A stretch of 64,000 bases of DNA from Desulforamulus profundi (GTDB lineage Bacteria > Bacillota_B > Desulfotomaculia > Desulfotomaculales > Desulfotomaculaceae): assembly GCF_002607855.1 (NCBI RefSeq), contig NZ_AWQQ01000017.1:62001-126000 (forward strand). Reading direction: 5' to 3'. Numbering within the stretch: position 1 is the first letter of the stretch; every line of letters starts with the position of its first letter. This document shows, one piece after another, positions 29,899-38,473 of this stretch. Under the pieces are notes generated by a model. That model was not told the DNA's origin and did not search any database. It was given only the letters and a program-made list of their open reading frames with translations. The position numbers and the translations under genes are program-made.

Positions 29899-30423
29899 AT
29901 GACCGAAAACAATGCCTGTGGCTGCAAACCCCGCAAAATTTCCAAGGGATTGCTGACCAGGGTGGGGAATTTTATTCGTGATAAATCTGTTGACGGTATT
30001 TGTGTGAAAAGTGTGGCTGACATCGCCGATGAAATGGGCCTGCTGCTGCCCAACATCGTGGTGGATGCTTTGGACAAGCTGGAGGAAAAGGGTACCATTA
30101 AAGTAAAAGAACGGGGCAAAGAGCTGACGGACGTCAGCACCTTTCTCTATATCGGGGATGATGAAGTCACCAAACTGATGTCCAGTACGGTATTGCTGAC
30201 CCATGAACTGGCAGAGACCCTGGGGGATCACCCCCAGTTTCAACAGTTAAAGCAAAGGGTGAATGAAATAATCAATATCCTTGAGCAGCAGAACAAAGAA
30301 GTGCAGGAGTTTCAAGCCTTCAAGAGCGGTGTGGTCAGACAGATCGAAGCCCAGGACGGTGTCTACCACATCATTTCTAAGACCCGTTTAAATAATTTGT
30401 TTATTGAAGAAACCAGAAGGTAG
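29899..30423 (+). CDS. Conserved hypothetical winged-helix-like protein
   Basis: 174 residues, soluble. Residues about 15-75 look like a winged helix (VKSVADIADEMGLLLPNIVV, LDKLEEKGTIKVKERG). A helical C-terminus may be a coiled coil (FQQLKQRVNEIINILEQQNK). A CGCKP motif near the start could bind metal. ATG 29899 with AGGAGGG upstream. Possible small transcriptional regulator; not recognised. Confidence 0.65.
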   Translation: MTENNACGCKPRKISKGLLTRVGNFIRDKSVDGICVKSVADIADEMGLLLPNIVVDALDKLEEKGTIKVKERGKELTDVSTFLYIGDDEVTKLMSSTVLLTHELAETLGDHPQFQQLKQRVNEIINILEQQNKEVQEFQAFKSGVVRQIEAQDGVYHIISKTRLNNLFIEETRR

Positions 30424-30427
30424 CCGT

Positions 30428-30586
30428 ATGAAAATTGATAAACAAAGCGCCGTCATCGGCTCCATCGTGCTGGTGGGCAGTTCAGTTGCCCAGCATCTCC
30501 TTTATGGACACATTGACTGGGTGTACAGCATTCTTATGGCCATTGTTTTCATTATCCTGGCCCCTTATATAAGCAAGAAAAAATAA
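30428..30586 (+). CDS. Small membrane protein
   Basis: 52 residues with two hydrophobic segments (AVIGSIVLVGSSVAQHLL and WVYSILMAIVFIILAPYI) and a Lys-rich tail. ATG 30428 is four bp after the stop of the winged-helix gene, so they are co-transcribed. Unrecognised. Confidence 0.6.
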   Translation: MKIDKQSAVIGSIVLVGSSVAQHLLYGHIDWVYSILMAIVFIILAPYISKKK

Positions 30587-30587
30587 T

Positions 30588-30617
30588 GAACCGGGATGAA
30601 ATATCCCGGTTTCCTTC
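30588..30617 (+). terminator. Terminator of the winged-helix/membrane-protein pair
   Basis: AACCGGGAT / ATCCCGGTT stem then T-rich sequence, overlapping the stop codon. Confidence 0.75.
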
Positions 30618-30618
30618 T

Positions 30619-31059
30619 TTATTGGGGCCAGCCTGCGGCGGGGTCTTTGTCAAACTCCAGCCCGATCATGGTAATGGAGTCATCAAAGATGTCCGGGCTG
30701 TGGTGTTCCTTAAACCTTAAAATCATACCGAACATGGGAGACTTTGTATTAAGCTCCTGCAGTTTTTGCAGGATCTGTCCGGCCTTGTTGCTGGCAAATT
30801 TGATGACAAAACCCACACCGTCGGTAAAAGCCAGGTAAAGCAGGTAGGCGTCCTCTTCTTTGTTGTACTCCCAGCGATATTCAAATTTTCCGGTATGTGC
30901 CGCAGCAATCCGGTTATTGGGATGAATGGCTTGATAGGGGACTTCAAAATCCGGGTGTTCCAGAATAATTCCTATGGTTTCTTTGGCCTTTCTTGGTTTG
31001 ATGGTACCAATGCTGCCGCCGAGGGGCTCAATTGTTTTAATCTTGGCATCGGTGTTCAT
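30619..31059 (-). CDS. Hypothetical protein
   Basis: 146 residues from ATG 31059 (MNTDAKIKTIEPLGGSIG), with GGAGGAAC upstream. Mixed alpha/beta, no membrane segment. It ends in FKEHHSPDIFDDSITMIGLE. No family recognised. Monocistronic, convergent with the preceding pair. Confidence 0.65.
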   Translation of the reverse strand: MNTDAKIKTIEPLGGSIGTIKPRKAKETIGIILEHPDFEVPYQAIHPNNRIAAAHTGKFEYRWEYNKEEDAYLLYLAFTDGVGFVIKFASNKAGQILQKLQELNTKSPMFGMILRFKEHHSPDIFDDSITMIGLEFDKDPAAGWPQ

Positions 31060-31345
31060 AAAAGTTCCTCCTTTTGTAAGAAACAATTCCTTACCTATTT
31101 TGTCCATTGTTTTTTATAATACATAGTAACATACAAAAAAACAACCTCGGGCTGTTGATTTCGGTTATAAAACAAGGAGGTGCCCCCATGGATTACCCGC
31201 TGCCGGATGTGATTAAACAAAAGGTGTGACAAGGACGGACATCTTCGGGTAAGACCTTTGGAAATGTTTACGCAGCAAGTGGAAGTAGACGGGCATTTAA
31301 AGGACCGGTTTGAATTTCTCGAATAAACGGTTTTAGTGAGGGCAT

Positions 31346-31552
31346 GCATGTACGAATGCTTCCCGGTGGGTGGCCCTGGAAGATTTTCTGGCCAGGGAAA
31401 CAGTAGCGATCATACAAAAGAACACTGTTAATAAAAGGGGTTCCGGCAAGAGCGGGTTGCTTTTTGTGGACGCCCCCGGCCATCCTCAGGTTTTACTTTT
31501 CGCCCCGCTTCGGCAAGCACCCGGGCGACTTAGCCCTTCCCCGCAAGTTTGA
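31346..31552 (+). pseudogene. Fragment of a predicted ABC-class ATPase (PF09818-like)
   Basis: The frame reads WVALEDFLARETVAIIQKN, then RGSGKSGLLFVDAPGHPQVL, the P-loop region of this ATPase family. The start and the long C-terminal part are missing, and flanking frames have stops. The rest of 31060-31610 holds no credible gene; a short frame at 31188 (MDYPLPDVIKQKV) ends after 13 codons. Confidence 0.5.
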
Positions 31553-31615
31553 ATTATCTGCAGCAGTGAACCGGTTAAGGACATTACAGGTAAAATTTGC
31601 CCCTAAATAACGACA

Positions 31616-31648
31616 AATAAAAAAGAACCCTTGTTTTTCAAGGATCCC
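31616..31648 (-). terminator. Terminator after tRNA-Pro
   Basis: GGATCCTTG aaaaa CAAGGGTTC followed by TTTTTT on the minus strand, five bp after the tRNA 3' end. Confidence 0.8.
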
Positions 31649-31652
31649 TTAC

Positions 31653-31729
31653 TGGTCGGAGCGACAGGAGTTGAACCTGCGACCTCTACCACCCCAAGGT
31701 AGCGCTCTCCCAAACTGAGCTACGCCCCG
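31653..31729 (-). tRNA. tRNA-Pro (anticodon GGG)
   Basis: 77 nt including encoded CCA. Acceptor CGGGGCG pairs with CGCTCCG. The anticodon arm CTACC-TTGGGGT-GGTAG gives GGG, and the T arm has GTTCAAC. All arms are intact. Confidence 0.95.
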
Positions 31730-31883
31730 ATCTATACACTTGTCTTTCAGGGCGGCTTGCCCTGTCGACAAATGTTATTATAGCTAATGCAAAATCAAAA
31801 GTCAACAGACAAATTAACATATTTTAATATTCCCGTTTTGGCTTAGGGAGGTAATAGCTCATCGAAAAAAGCAATGTTTAAAA

Positions 31884-32673
31884 TTATAGTTCGGACGGTA
31901 AGTCAAATTTCGCTACGATAAAGGTGTGGTCGGACGGCTTTTCTTTGCGCCTTGGTTCGATGTCGATCCAGGCTTTGGTTGAACACTTTGCCAGGGGGGC
32001 GGTGGCCCAGATGTGGTCGATGCGCCAGCCGAGGTTTCGTTCCAGTCCTTTGGGGATGCGGTAGTCCCAGAAAGTGAATTGGCCGCCGTCTGGTTGGTGC
32101 AGGCGGAATACGTCCTGGAAGCCCCACTCTTTGACATATTGCAGGGCCTGGTGTTCTTCCGGGTGAAAGCCCACTTTGCCCAGCAGCTGCTTGGATGGTG
32201 TACATCCTTTGGTTCCGGGGCGACATTAAAGTCGCCCATCCAGAGGACGGGATGATCCGGGCGGAAGTTGCGCTGGAAATAGTCCCGCAGGGCTTTGATC
32301 CAGGTAATCTTGTATTTAAATTTTTCACTGTCCGGGGACTGTCCCTGAGGGATGTAGGTGTTGATGACGGGAATCCCTTTGACAGACACGGCCAGCAAAC
32401 GGGCTTCTCCCGCATCGGTAAAGGCTCCCAGGTGGCTATTTAACAGCACCATTGGGTGGGGGCTCAAGATGGCAACTCCGTTATAGGATTTTTGCCCTTT
32501 GTAGAGGCATGATAGCCGTCTTGCTTGAAATACTCTTCTGGGAAATCCGCATCCATTACCTTGGTTTCCTGGAGGCAGATGACATCCGGTTTATTTTCCT
32601 TCAGCCATTCCAGCAGTATTTCCTTCCGGCTGCGAATGGAGTTTACGTTAAAGGTGGCAACTTTAAAATTCAT
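31884..32673 (-). CDS. xth: Exodeoxyribonuclease III; two frameshifts
   Basis: AP endonuclease / 3'-5' exonuclease of base excision repair. N-terminal MNFKVATFNVNSIRSRKEIL, LQETKVMD (catalytic Glu), LWMGDFNVAPEPKDV (Asp/Asn) and the end IDHIWATAPLA ... SDHTFIVAKFDL (Asp/His). One-base losses near 32491 (a T run on the plus strand) and 32192 split it. Restored length is about 263 residues, normal for ExoA/XthA. Followed downstream by the tRNA-Pro gene. Confidence 0.9.
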
Positions 32674-32820
32674 AAGAGGTTCCGTCCTTGTTTATTTTCA
32701 TTACGAAAATACTTCTCTGCTGCTTCCTTAATAACCTTCCCGCAAATGAAAGCCTCCTAAAAATTATAACCCCTTTAATGACATAAAAAAATTGCGGGAG
32801 TACCGCAAACTCAATCCTGA

Positions 32821-32940
32821 CTAAAATTCTTTTACATCTGTCAATACTGCTCTAACACACCAGGCCAGGATAAAAAACAAGCAGAAAACCAACCACATCT
32901 TGAGGTATTCACTCCTCTCCGGTTCCGAAACCTCACTCAT
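32821..32940 (-). CDS. 39-residue single-pass membrane protein
   Basis: MSEVSEPERSEYLKMW, then a membrane segment (LVFCLFFILAWCVRAVL) and DVKEF. Its ATG lies 10 bp after the stop of the HD-domain gene, so it is the last member of the thymidylate-kinase-like/HD operon. Unrecognised. Confidence 0.55.
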   Translation of the reverse strand: MSEVSEPERSEYLKMWLVFCLFFILAWCVRAVLTDVKEF

Positions 32941-32950
32941 GGTCAGTTAC

Positions 32951-33727
32951 CTAATCAATTACCGGTTCTTTTACTTCCTTTGCCTGTTCAGTTGCATCTA
33001 CACTTGCCAGTTGCTCCGGTAGTTCTCCCTCACGAGTGGTATTTTCGGCTTTCACCTCTGTTATACCACTATCATATTCAGAAAGTTGGTTTTCTATATC
33101 TATTTCCTTTGCTGCTATTTCTACCGCTTCCACAGAAGGGACTGCTTCCTGTTGGTCGTTAACAAATACCGCTTTGAGGCCAAAGGCTTCCTTAAAAAAG
33201 GCAGCTTTCTTTTTCAAATGATCATTCAGTGCATCCAAATTAACACCATCAATTTTGAAGAGGCAACGATTCCCTTCAATGTATACATCTCGAACTACAG
33301 TCTCACCACGGTGGAAGTAATCCAGAGCATCGGCGATCCTGAGGATGGCAATCAACTTGGGAAGCACTTCCCATCCATAACGGGAAAGGTCTTCATCCTC
33401 CAGCTTGACATCCTTACGGTGGTTGCGAACCAATAAGGCCAGCAACTGCCTTTCCTTTTTGGGATACCCTTCTAACTGCTGATCATTCATCACCAAGTAG
33501 GCAGCATGTTTGTGATGCTTTTTCGTTGAGATCTGTATGCCCAGGTCATGCAGCAACGCACCGTGACGGAGGAGATTTAATTCTTCTTCGCCCAATTGGT
33601 GCAAATCTCTTAGTTTTTCAAAAATGGTTGTTGCCAGCCGGTCCACAGTTTTGGCATGGAAGGAATCATAATGATATTTCTCCCCCAGTGCCAGCACCAT
33701 CTCTAGATAAAACATATCACTGAGCAA
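32951..33727 (-). CDS. HD-domain protein (Ppx/GppA C-terminal-like phosphohydrolase)
   Basis: 258 residues. Residues about 20-145 form an HD domain: HGALLHDLGI supplies the HD pair, HHKHAAYLVMN and LLVRNHRKD add metal-site His residues, and IADALDYFHRG follows. This resembles the C-terminal domain of exopolyphosphatase/GppA proteins but lacks the N-terminal ASKHA domain. The last 70 residues are acidic and probably disordered. TTG 33727 (GGAGG ten bases upstream) overlaps the end of the preceding gene by 11 bp. Likely acts on a nucleotide or polyphosphate. Confidence 0.8.
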   Translation of the reverse strand: MLSDMFYLEMVLALGEKYHYDSFHAKTVDRLATTIFEKLRDLHQLGEEELNLLRHGALLHDLGIQISTKKHHKHAAYLVMNDQQLEGYPKKERQLLALLVRNHRKDVKLEDEDLSRYGWEVLPKLIAILRIADALDYFHRGETVVRDVYIEGNRCLFKIDGVNLDALNDHLKKKAAFFKEAFGLKAVFVNDQQEAVPSVEAVEIAAKEIDIENQLSEYDSGITEVKAENTTREGELPEQLASVDATEQAKEVKEPVID

Positions 33728-34436
33728 TTAGTTGAACACCTCCACTGTAATCAAAATTGCGCTTAATCTCCCGCTGTATCTTTTTCTGAATGCATTCGGG
33801 GCTTTCATGGCCATCCACAATGATAAAATTATACTCCTCGGCCATTTGGTCAAACTGCCTGGCCAGTAAGCTCTGATAGATTTGGAAGCTTTCAAATCGA
33901 TCCTCGGACAGGCAAATGTCCATACCGGACTCCCAATAGTCCAGGGTACCGTACTTTTCAAAGGAACGGTACAGTAATACTTGGGGATCCACTTGCAGGT
34001 AAAAGATTATATCCGGTATCGGTGCAAAACCAAAGAGTTTGCGCTGCCAGTCCGTGGAAGCTCCGCGCACCCGATCCCTGGCCATTAGGGTGAAAATATA
34101 GCGGTCGGCCAAAACCACAAATCCTGCGGAGAGGGCCGGGAGAATTTTGTTTTCCAGTTGATCAGCAAAATCCGTTGCATAAAGTAAGCTTAGGGTGGTT
34201 TTTCCCAGGGTGTTACCCTGCTTGGCTTCGTCAATGGCGCCACCTACCAGTCCGGAGCGCCTTAGCCCGGTATCCAGTACAGCATGTCCATTGTCCTCCA
34301 GCCAGCGTTTTAAGGCATTGACCTGCCAGGAACGTCCCGAACAGTCCGCCCCCTCGATAACAATTAACTTGCCGGGGTAATGCTTATTCTTTAAGTAAGG
34401 CAGTCCTTTCCCGTAAAACTGAAGTTCCCGAACCAT
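33717..34436 (-). CDS. Thymidylate-kinase-like protein with altered Walker A
   Basis: 239 residues. Same architecture as the upstream neighbour: about 23 N-terminal residues, then LIVIEGADCSGRSWQVNALK in the Walker A position, ADRYIFTLMARDRVRG (the DR(Y/H) motif) and FYLQVDPQVLLYRS. The canonical GKS/T is replaced by GRSW, so the catalytic Lys is Arg. Substrate-binding motifs remain. It may be a weak kinase or a pseudokinase paired with its paralogue. ATG immediately follows the paralogue's stop codon. Confidence 0.8.
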   Translation of the reverse strand: MVRELQFYGKGLPYLKNKHYPGKLIVIEGADCSGRSWQVNALKRWLEDNGHAVLDTGLRRSGLVGGAIDEAKQGNTLGKTTLSLLYATDFADQLENKILPALSAGFVVLADRYIFTLMARDRVRGASTDWQRKLFGFAPIPDIIFYLQVDPQVLLYRSFEKYGTLDYWESGMDICLSEDRFESFQIYQSLLARQFDQMAEEYNFIIVDGHESPECIQKKIQREIKRNFDYSGGVQLIAQ

Positions 34437-35149
34437 CTATGATTCCCCCTGCACTTTACAACTAAGGTATTTCCCGTAGGCCGGCGGGTGATATTCCCTG
34501 AGCATTCGGCTGACAATTTCTCTCATTAAATGCTGCTGCTCTTCGATGCTGCGGGTGGCATCCATCACCACAAAACCCTCTGACTCTGCTATCGTATCAT
34601 ACTGCTGCTTGATAATGCCTTGGAATAGCTGGAAGCTTTTGACCGGGTCACTGCTTAATCCCAAATCCATGCCTGCCTCGTGGTATTTTAGTTCGGCGCG
34701 ACCTGTAAGAATACGGCCGATGGATACTTCCAGCGGGGCTTGAAAGTAAAAGGCCAGATCGGGCCGAAGTGCAAAGCCGTATATATTGCGTACCCACTCC
34801 GGATCGCAACCCCGGGCAATATCTCTGGCAAAGGCGGTATAGACATAGCGGTCGGCCAAAACCAAATACCCTGCCCGCAGGTGTGGCAAAATAAATTTTT
34901 CGTAACGGTCTGTAAAATCACTTGCATGAATAAGGCTAAAGGTCGTAGGCGTCAACAGATTCTGTTTTTTGCCTTTTTGGTGGACTTTTTGACCAGTTCC
35001 GAGGAGTTCCACTCGGTATAGAAAACCGGATAGTGCTGTTTTTCCAACCATCGTTTCAGCAGGTATAGCTGGGTGCTCTTACCTGACCCATCGCACCCCT
35101 CTACAATGATTAACCTTCCATTATAGCCGCCTAATTCACGACTTCTCAC
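34437..35149 (-). CDS. Thymidylate-kinase-like protein; one frameshift
   Basis: Canonical P-loop nucleoside-monophosphate kinase features: LIIVEGCDGSGKSTQLYLLK, ADRYVYTAFARDIARG, LAFYFQAPLEVSIGRI. A one-base loss in the A run (T run on the plus strand) at 34965-34970 splits it; restored, about 237 residues. GTG 35149 is preferred (AGGAGA just upstream). An alternative ATG at 35179 would add ten residues encoded by the repeat itself. First gene of the operon under repeat copy 2. True dTMP kinase activity is not certain; the N-terminal extension and tandem paralogue are unusual. Confidence 0.8.
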
Positions 35150-35217
35150 TGTGTCTCCTGGTTTCTGAAAACTAAACATATCTGATATACACAGGATAAT
35201 CCAGATTTATTTAGGTT

Positions 35218-35424
35218 TCTCTCCCGCCGACTAACGAGAGGCAGTATCACAGGATTCAACTGCTAGGCCATAAGCTCTCGCTTATGTTCCGGTGGATCAC
35301 CCCGCAGGGTTCCCCGCCGCTGCCTAAAGCAAACGTACTGCCCGGAGAAGGTGTTACCTCCACCTGGATTGATAGTATTCCATGCCCGACTTTCACAGCG
35401 TGTCTTTGCGACATGGAAATATTT
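35218..35424 (-). ncRNA. Structured leader RNA, candidate ydaO-type (c-di-AMP) riboswitch, copy 2
   Basis: Same stems and conserved blocks as copy 1, including TTCCATG/CATGGAA, GGCGGGGAACCC, the CATAAGC-GAGA-GCTTATG hairpin and GAATCCTGTGATA. Differences fall in loops or keep pairing possible. The family assignment is tentative. Confidence 0.45.
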
Positions 35425-35432
35425 ACATCATT

Positions 35433-35461
35433 ATTCTAGCAGTCTTTGTGATTAATTACAA
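35433..35461 (-). promoter_or_regulatory. Promoter within repeat copy 2
   Basis: Minus strand TTGTAA, 17-bp spacer, TAGAAT, positioned as in copy 1. It drives the two thymidylate-kinase-like genes, the HD gene and the small membrane protein. Confidence 0.65.
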
Positions 35462-35598
35462 CTGTGAAACTGCAAGAAACAGGTTTTTTCACCTCCTGTT
35501 TTATTGCTTTTTTAGCAGATTTAAATAGCTATTTAGTAACTGCTTCAAACCTCCTTGGTTGTATGGACTGTATAATTAAGTTGTATTAACCATAAAAT

Positions 35599-35838
35599 TT
35601 GGCACAGGTTCCTTTTTTATATCACAATCTCCAAGATGTGGTATTTTATAGTTTCGACGCAGCGGTCATACTTCCTGCCATTGCCCCGGTTGGTAAAAAA
35701 GAGAAATTATTTCAGAAGATTAATTCCCCTACCAAAAAATTGTTATGGCCTGGTCTTCAACATGATTTTATTGCTACTGGGAGGAAAGTTTGGATAGAGC
35801 GAGAATTTATTAAATTGGAGCTTTTTATATTACCCTGA
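35599..35838 (+). CDS. Uncertain short ORF (79 codons)
   Basis: Reads AQVPFLYHNLQDVVFYSFD and ends KLELFILP. No ribosome binding site and no recognised family. Composition differs from neighbouring genes; may be a fragment or chance. Confidence 0.2.
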   Translation: MAQVPFLYHNLQDVVFYSFDAAVILPAIAPVGKKEKLFQKINSPTKKLLWPGLQHDFIATGRKVWIEREFIKLELFILP

Positions 35839-35897
35839 GGTTATAAAATTTAAAGGTTGGATAATAAAAACAAAGCTTTATCTTAGGAGGCCCCCCC

Positions 35898-37511
35898 GTG
35901 AGTTTATATTCATTTGACGGACAAGGATTGAAAAAAATGATTCTGGGTAGTACAAATTTACTGGCCCGGTATAAATCTGAAATAGATGCCCTGAATGTTT
36001 TTCCGGTTCCCGACGGGGATACAGGCAATAACATGTATTTAACACTCCTGGCGGCGGCAAAAGAGATACAGAATTTGGAGACCACCCATATCGGTGAGGT
36101 GGCTGAGGCGGCTGCCCAGGCTTGTCTGATGGGTGCCCGGGGCAATTCCGGCGTGATCCTCTCCCAACTGGTGCGTGGTTTTGCCAGGGCACTGGCGGGT
36201 AAGGACCGGGCCAATGCTTTAGAAGTTGTAGAAGCATTGGAAGAGGGAGCCAAATTTACTTATCAGGCCGTCATGAATCCGGTGGAAGGGACTATGCTCA
36301 CCGTGATGCGGCGCAGTGCCGAAGCTGCCAGAACAGCTGTTCTCCGCAATTATGACTTGCTCAGGGTCATGATTATTACCCTCAGGGAAGCGCGGTTAGC
36401 CCTGAGCGAGACGCCTGAACTTTTACCGGTTTTAAAACAGGCGGGCGTTGTGGATGCCGGGGGCCGGGGTTATGTGGTGATTTTGGAGGGTATTCTTAAC
36501 GTCTTAAAGAGGGCGGAAGATTTCAGCCTGTTAAAGGATTTCACCACCCGGCAGGAAAGCAAGACTTCCAAAGGACTCACCCGGGAACTTGATACCGAAA
36601 TTCACTTCACCTATTGCACAGAATTTCTGGTGAAGGGTTCCAATATTCCTTTAGATACCTTGCGGCACGAGTTGGCCCCCTACGGGGACTGCCTAATGGT
36701 GGTTGGCTCCGATCGGGTGGCCAAGGTGCATATTCATTCCAACCACCCGGGGCTGGTGCTGGAAAACTGTTTAAATTACGGTTCCCTTCATGACCTGGCC
36801 ATTCATAACATGAAGGAACAACATCAACAATTGAAAAAAGGACCCTCTCCTGAAAAGGAAGTCGGTATCGTTACCGTGGGCACAGGAGAAGGCATTATTG
36901 ACATTATGAACAGCCTGGGTGCGGACACCGTGGTGATGGGCGGGCAAACCATGAACCCCAGCACGGAAGAGATTGTCCGGGCCATCCGGGGAGTGCCTGC
37001 CCGGGGTGTGCTGTTGCTGCCCAATAACAAAAACATTATTTTAGCTGCCGAACAGGCGGCCAGTCTGGTGAAGGACAAAGAGATAAAGGTTGTTCCCACT
37101 CGTACCATTCCCCAGGGGTTAAGCGCCCTGCTGGCGCAAAACCCCACCGGCAGCCTGGAAGACAATTTTCAACAGATGTCCGGCGCTGCCCGGTCCATTG
37201 TAACCGGGGAAGTGACCAGAGCGGTTCGGGAGACCGTCCATAACGGGTTAAACATTCAGCAGGGTGATTTGATCGGCATTGCCGAAGGGAATATTGTGGC
37301 TGTGGGTCAGGACCTTACCCGGGTGGTCAAAGAACTGCTTGACGGCATGCTGGCAGAAGATCATTCCCTGGTGACCCTGTATTACGGGGCGGATGTGGGT
37401 CAGCGGGCAGAAGAAATTCTGGAGCAATTAAAAGTTCATTATCCTGAAATAGAATTTGAGCTGCACTACGGTGGACAGCCGCTATATCAGTTTATTCTTT
37501 CCGCAGAGTAA
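35898..37511 (+). CDS. fakA: Fatty acid kinase FakA (DAK2/YloV family)
   Basis: 537 residues, intact. The N-terminal DhaL-like kinase domain shows NVFPVPDGDTGNNMYLTL (metal-binding Asp residues) and GARGNSGVILSQLVRGFA. A middle domain and a C-terminal domain (ALEL-type end YGGQPLYQFILSAE) follow. Phosphorylates fatty acids bound to FakB for phospholipid synthesis. GTG start after GGAGG. Twenty bp before degV, an operon as in many Firmicutes. Confidence 0.92.
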   Translation: MSLYSFDGQGLKKMILGSTNLLARYKSEIDALNVFPVPDGDTGNNMYLTLLAAAKEIQNLETTHIGEVAEAAAQACLMGARGNSGVILSQLVRGFARALAGKDRANALEVVEALEEGAKFTYQAVMNPVEGTMLTVMRRSAEAARTAVLRNYDLLRVMIITLREARLALSETPELLPVLKQAGVVDAGGRGYVVILEGILNVLKRAEDFSLLKDFTTRQESKTSKGLTRELDTEIHFTYCTEFLVKGSNIPLDTLRHELAPYGDCLMVVGSDRVAKVHIHSNHPGLVLENCLNYGSLHDLAIHNMKEQHQQLKKGPSPEKEVGIVTVGTGEGIIDIMNSLGADTVVMGGQTMNPSTEEIVRAIRGVPARGVLLLPNNKNIILAAEQAASLVKDKEIKVVPTRTIPQGLSALLAQNPTGSLEDNFQQMSGAARSIVTGEVTRAVRETVHNGLNIQQGDLIGIAEGNIVAVGQDLTRVVKELLDGMLAEDHSLVTLYYGADVGQRAEEILEQLKVHYPEIEFELHYGGQPLYQFILSAE

Positions 37512-37531
37512 AGGTTTAGGCAGGTGATGTT

Positions 37532-38368
37532 ATGCCACCGGTACGCATTGTTACAGACAGCACCGCAGATTTACCCGAAGCGTTATACCAACAGTTCGGC
37601 ATCAGCAGGGTGCCCTTAAAGGTACTCTTTGGACCGGAGATTTACCGTGACGGTTTCGATATTACCCCGGAGCAATTTTATAAGCGGCTGCGGCAGGGGA
37701 ATCTGGCCAGCACTTCCCAACCTTCGCCCGGCGAGTTTGCCCAGGTCTTTGAGACTTTAACCGCAGACGGTTCCCGGGTGATCTGCCTGACTTTATCCAA
37801 CCAGTTCAGCGGCACCTACCAGTCTGCCAGGTTGGCTACCAACATGGTGAAAGGCGAGGTGGAAGTCATTGATACCCAATCCGCCAGTTGGGGTGTCGGG
37901 TTAATGGCGATGGCTGCGTCCCGGGCAGCATCAGAAGGAAAATCCTGTGTAGAGATAAAGGCCTTAATTGAAGGTTTAATTCCTAAAATGAAAATATTGT
38001 TTCTGGTTGATTCACTACAATACCTGGAACGGGGCGGTCGTATCGGGAAGGCCCAGGCTTTTCTCGGCTCTTTGCTAAACATTAAACCCCTCCTTGGTGT
38101 CAGGGACGGGATTGTTTACCCCTACGAGAAAGTCCGGGGTAAAAATAAAGGTTTGGAAAGAATGATCCAGATTGCCGCCCAGGACGCCGGGAACGCTGAA
38201 ATCGTATGCGCCGTCCTGGGCGGCAGCGACCCGGAGACCAGGGAAACATTGCACCAAAAGGCAATGGAAAGGCTGAACTGCCGTGAGATCTGGCTGGGGG
38301 ATGTCGGGCCAGTGATCGGAAGTCATGTGGGCCCCGGGGTTAGCGGAATTATTTATTATACGTTATAA
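37532..38368 (+). CDS. DegV family fatty-acid-binding protein (FakB)
   Basis: 278 residues, intact. RIVTDSTADLPEALYQQF at the N-terminus, STSQPSPGEFAQVFE, and a C-terminal VGPVIGSHVGPGVSGIIY, all DegV signatures. The Thr/Ser/His/Arg set binds the fatty-acid carboxylate, presented to FakA encoded just upstream. Confidence 0.92.
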   Translation: MPPVRIVTDSTADLPEALYQQFGISRVPLKVLFGPEIYRDGFDITPEQFYKRLRQGNLASTSQPSPGEFAQVFETLTADGSRVICLTLSNQFSGTYQSARLATNMVKGEVEVIDTQSASWGVGLMAMAASRAASEGKSCVEIKALIEGLIPKMKILFLVDSLQYLERGGRIGKAQAFLGSLLNIKPLLGVRDGIVYPYEKVRGKNKGLERMIQIAAQDAGNAEIVCAVLGGSDPETRETLHQKAMERLNCREIWLGDVGPVIGSHVGPGVSGIIYYTL

Positions 38369-38473
38369 TAAGCTGACAGCCTGAACCAGGCTGTTATGCT
38401 TTTTAGCATTGAGGTCATTTGGCAAAAGTGTTAAACGAATCCCGTTCGTAAAGACAAAAGCGGAGGCGTAAAG

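Larger units (their letters stand above)
35157..35550 (-). repeat. Long direct repeat, copy 2
   Basis: 394-bp copy of 28858-29255 in the same orientation. Differences are scattered substitutions (CAGTGTCAC versus CAGTATCAC) and short indels (CATTGTTATT versus CATTATT). It provides the promoter and leader for the thymidylate-kinase-like operon. Confidence 0.9.
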
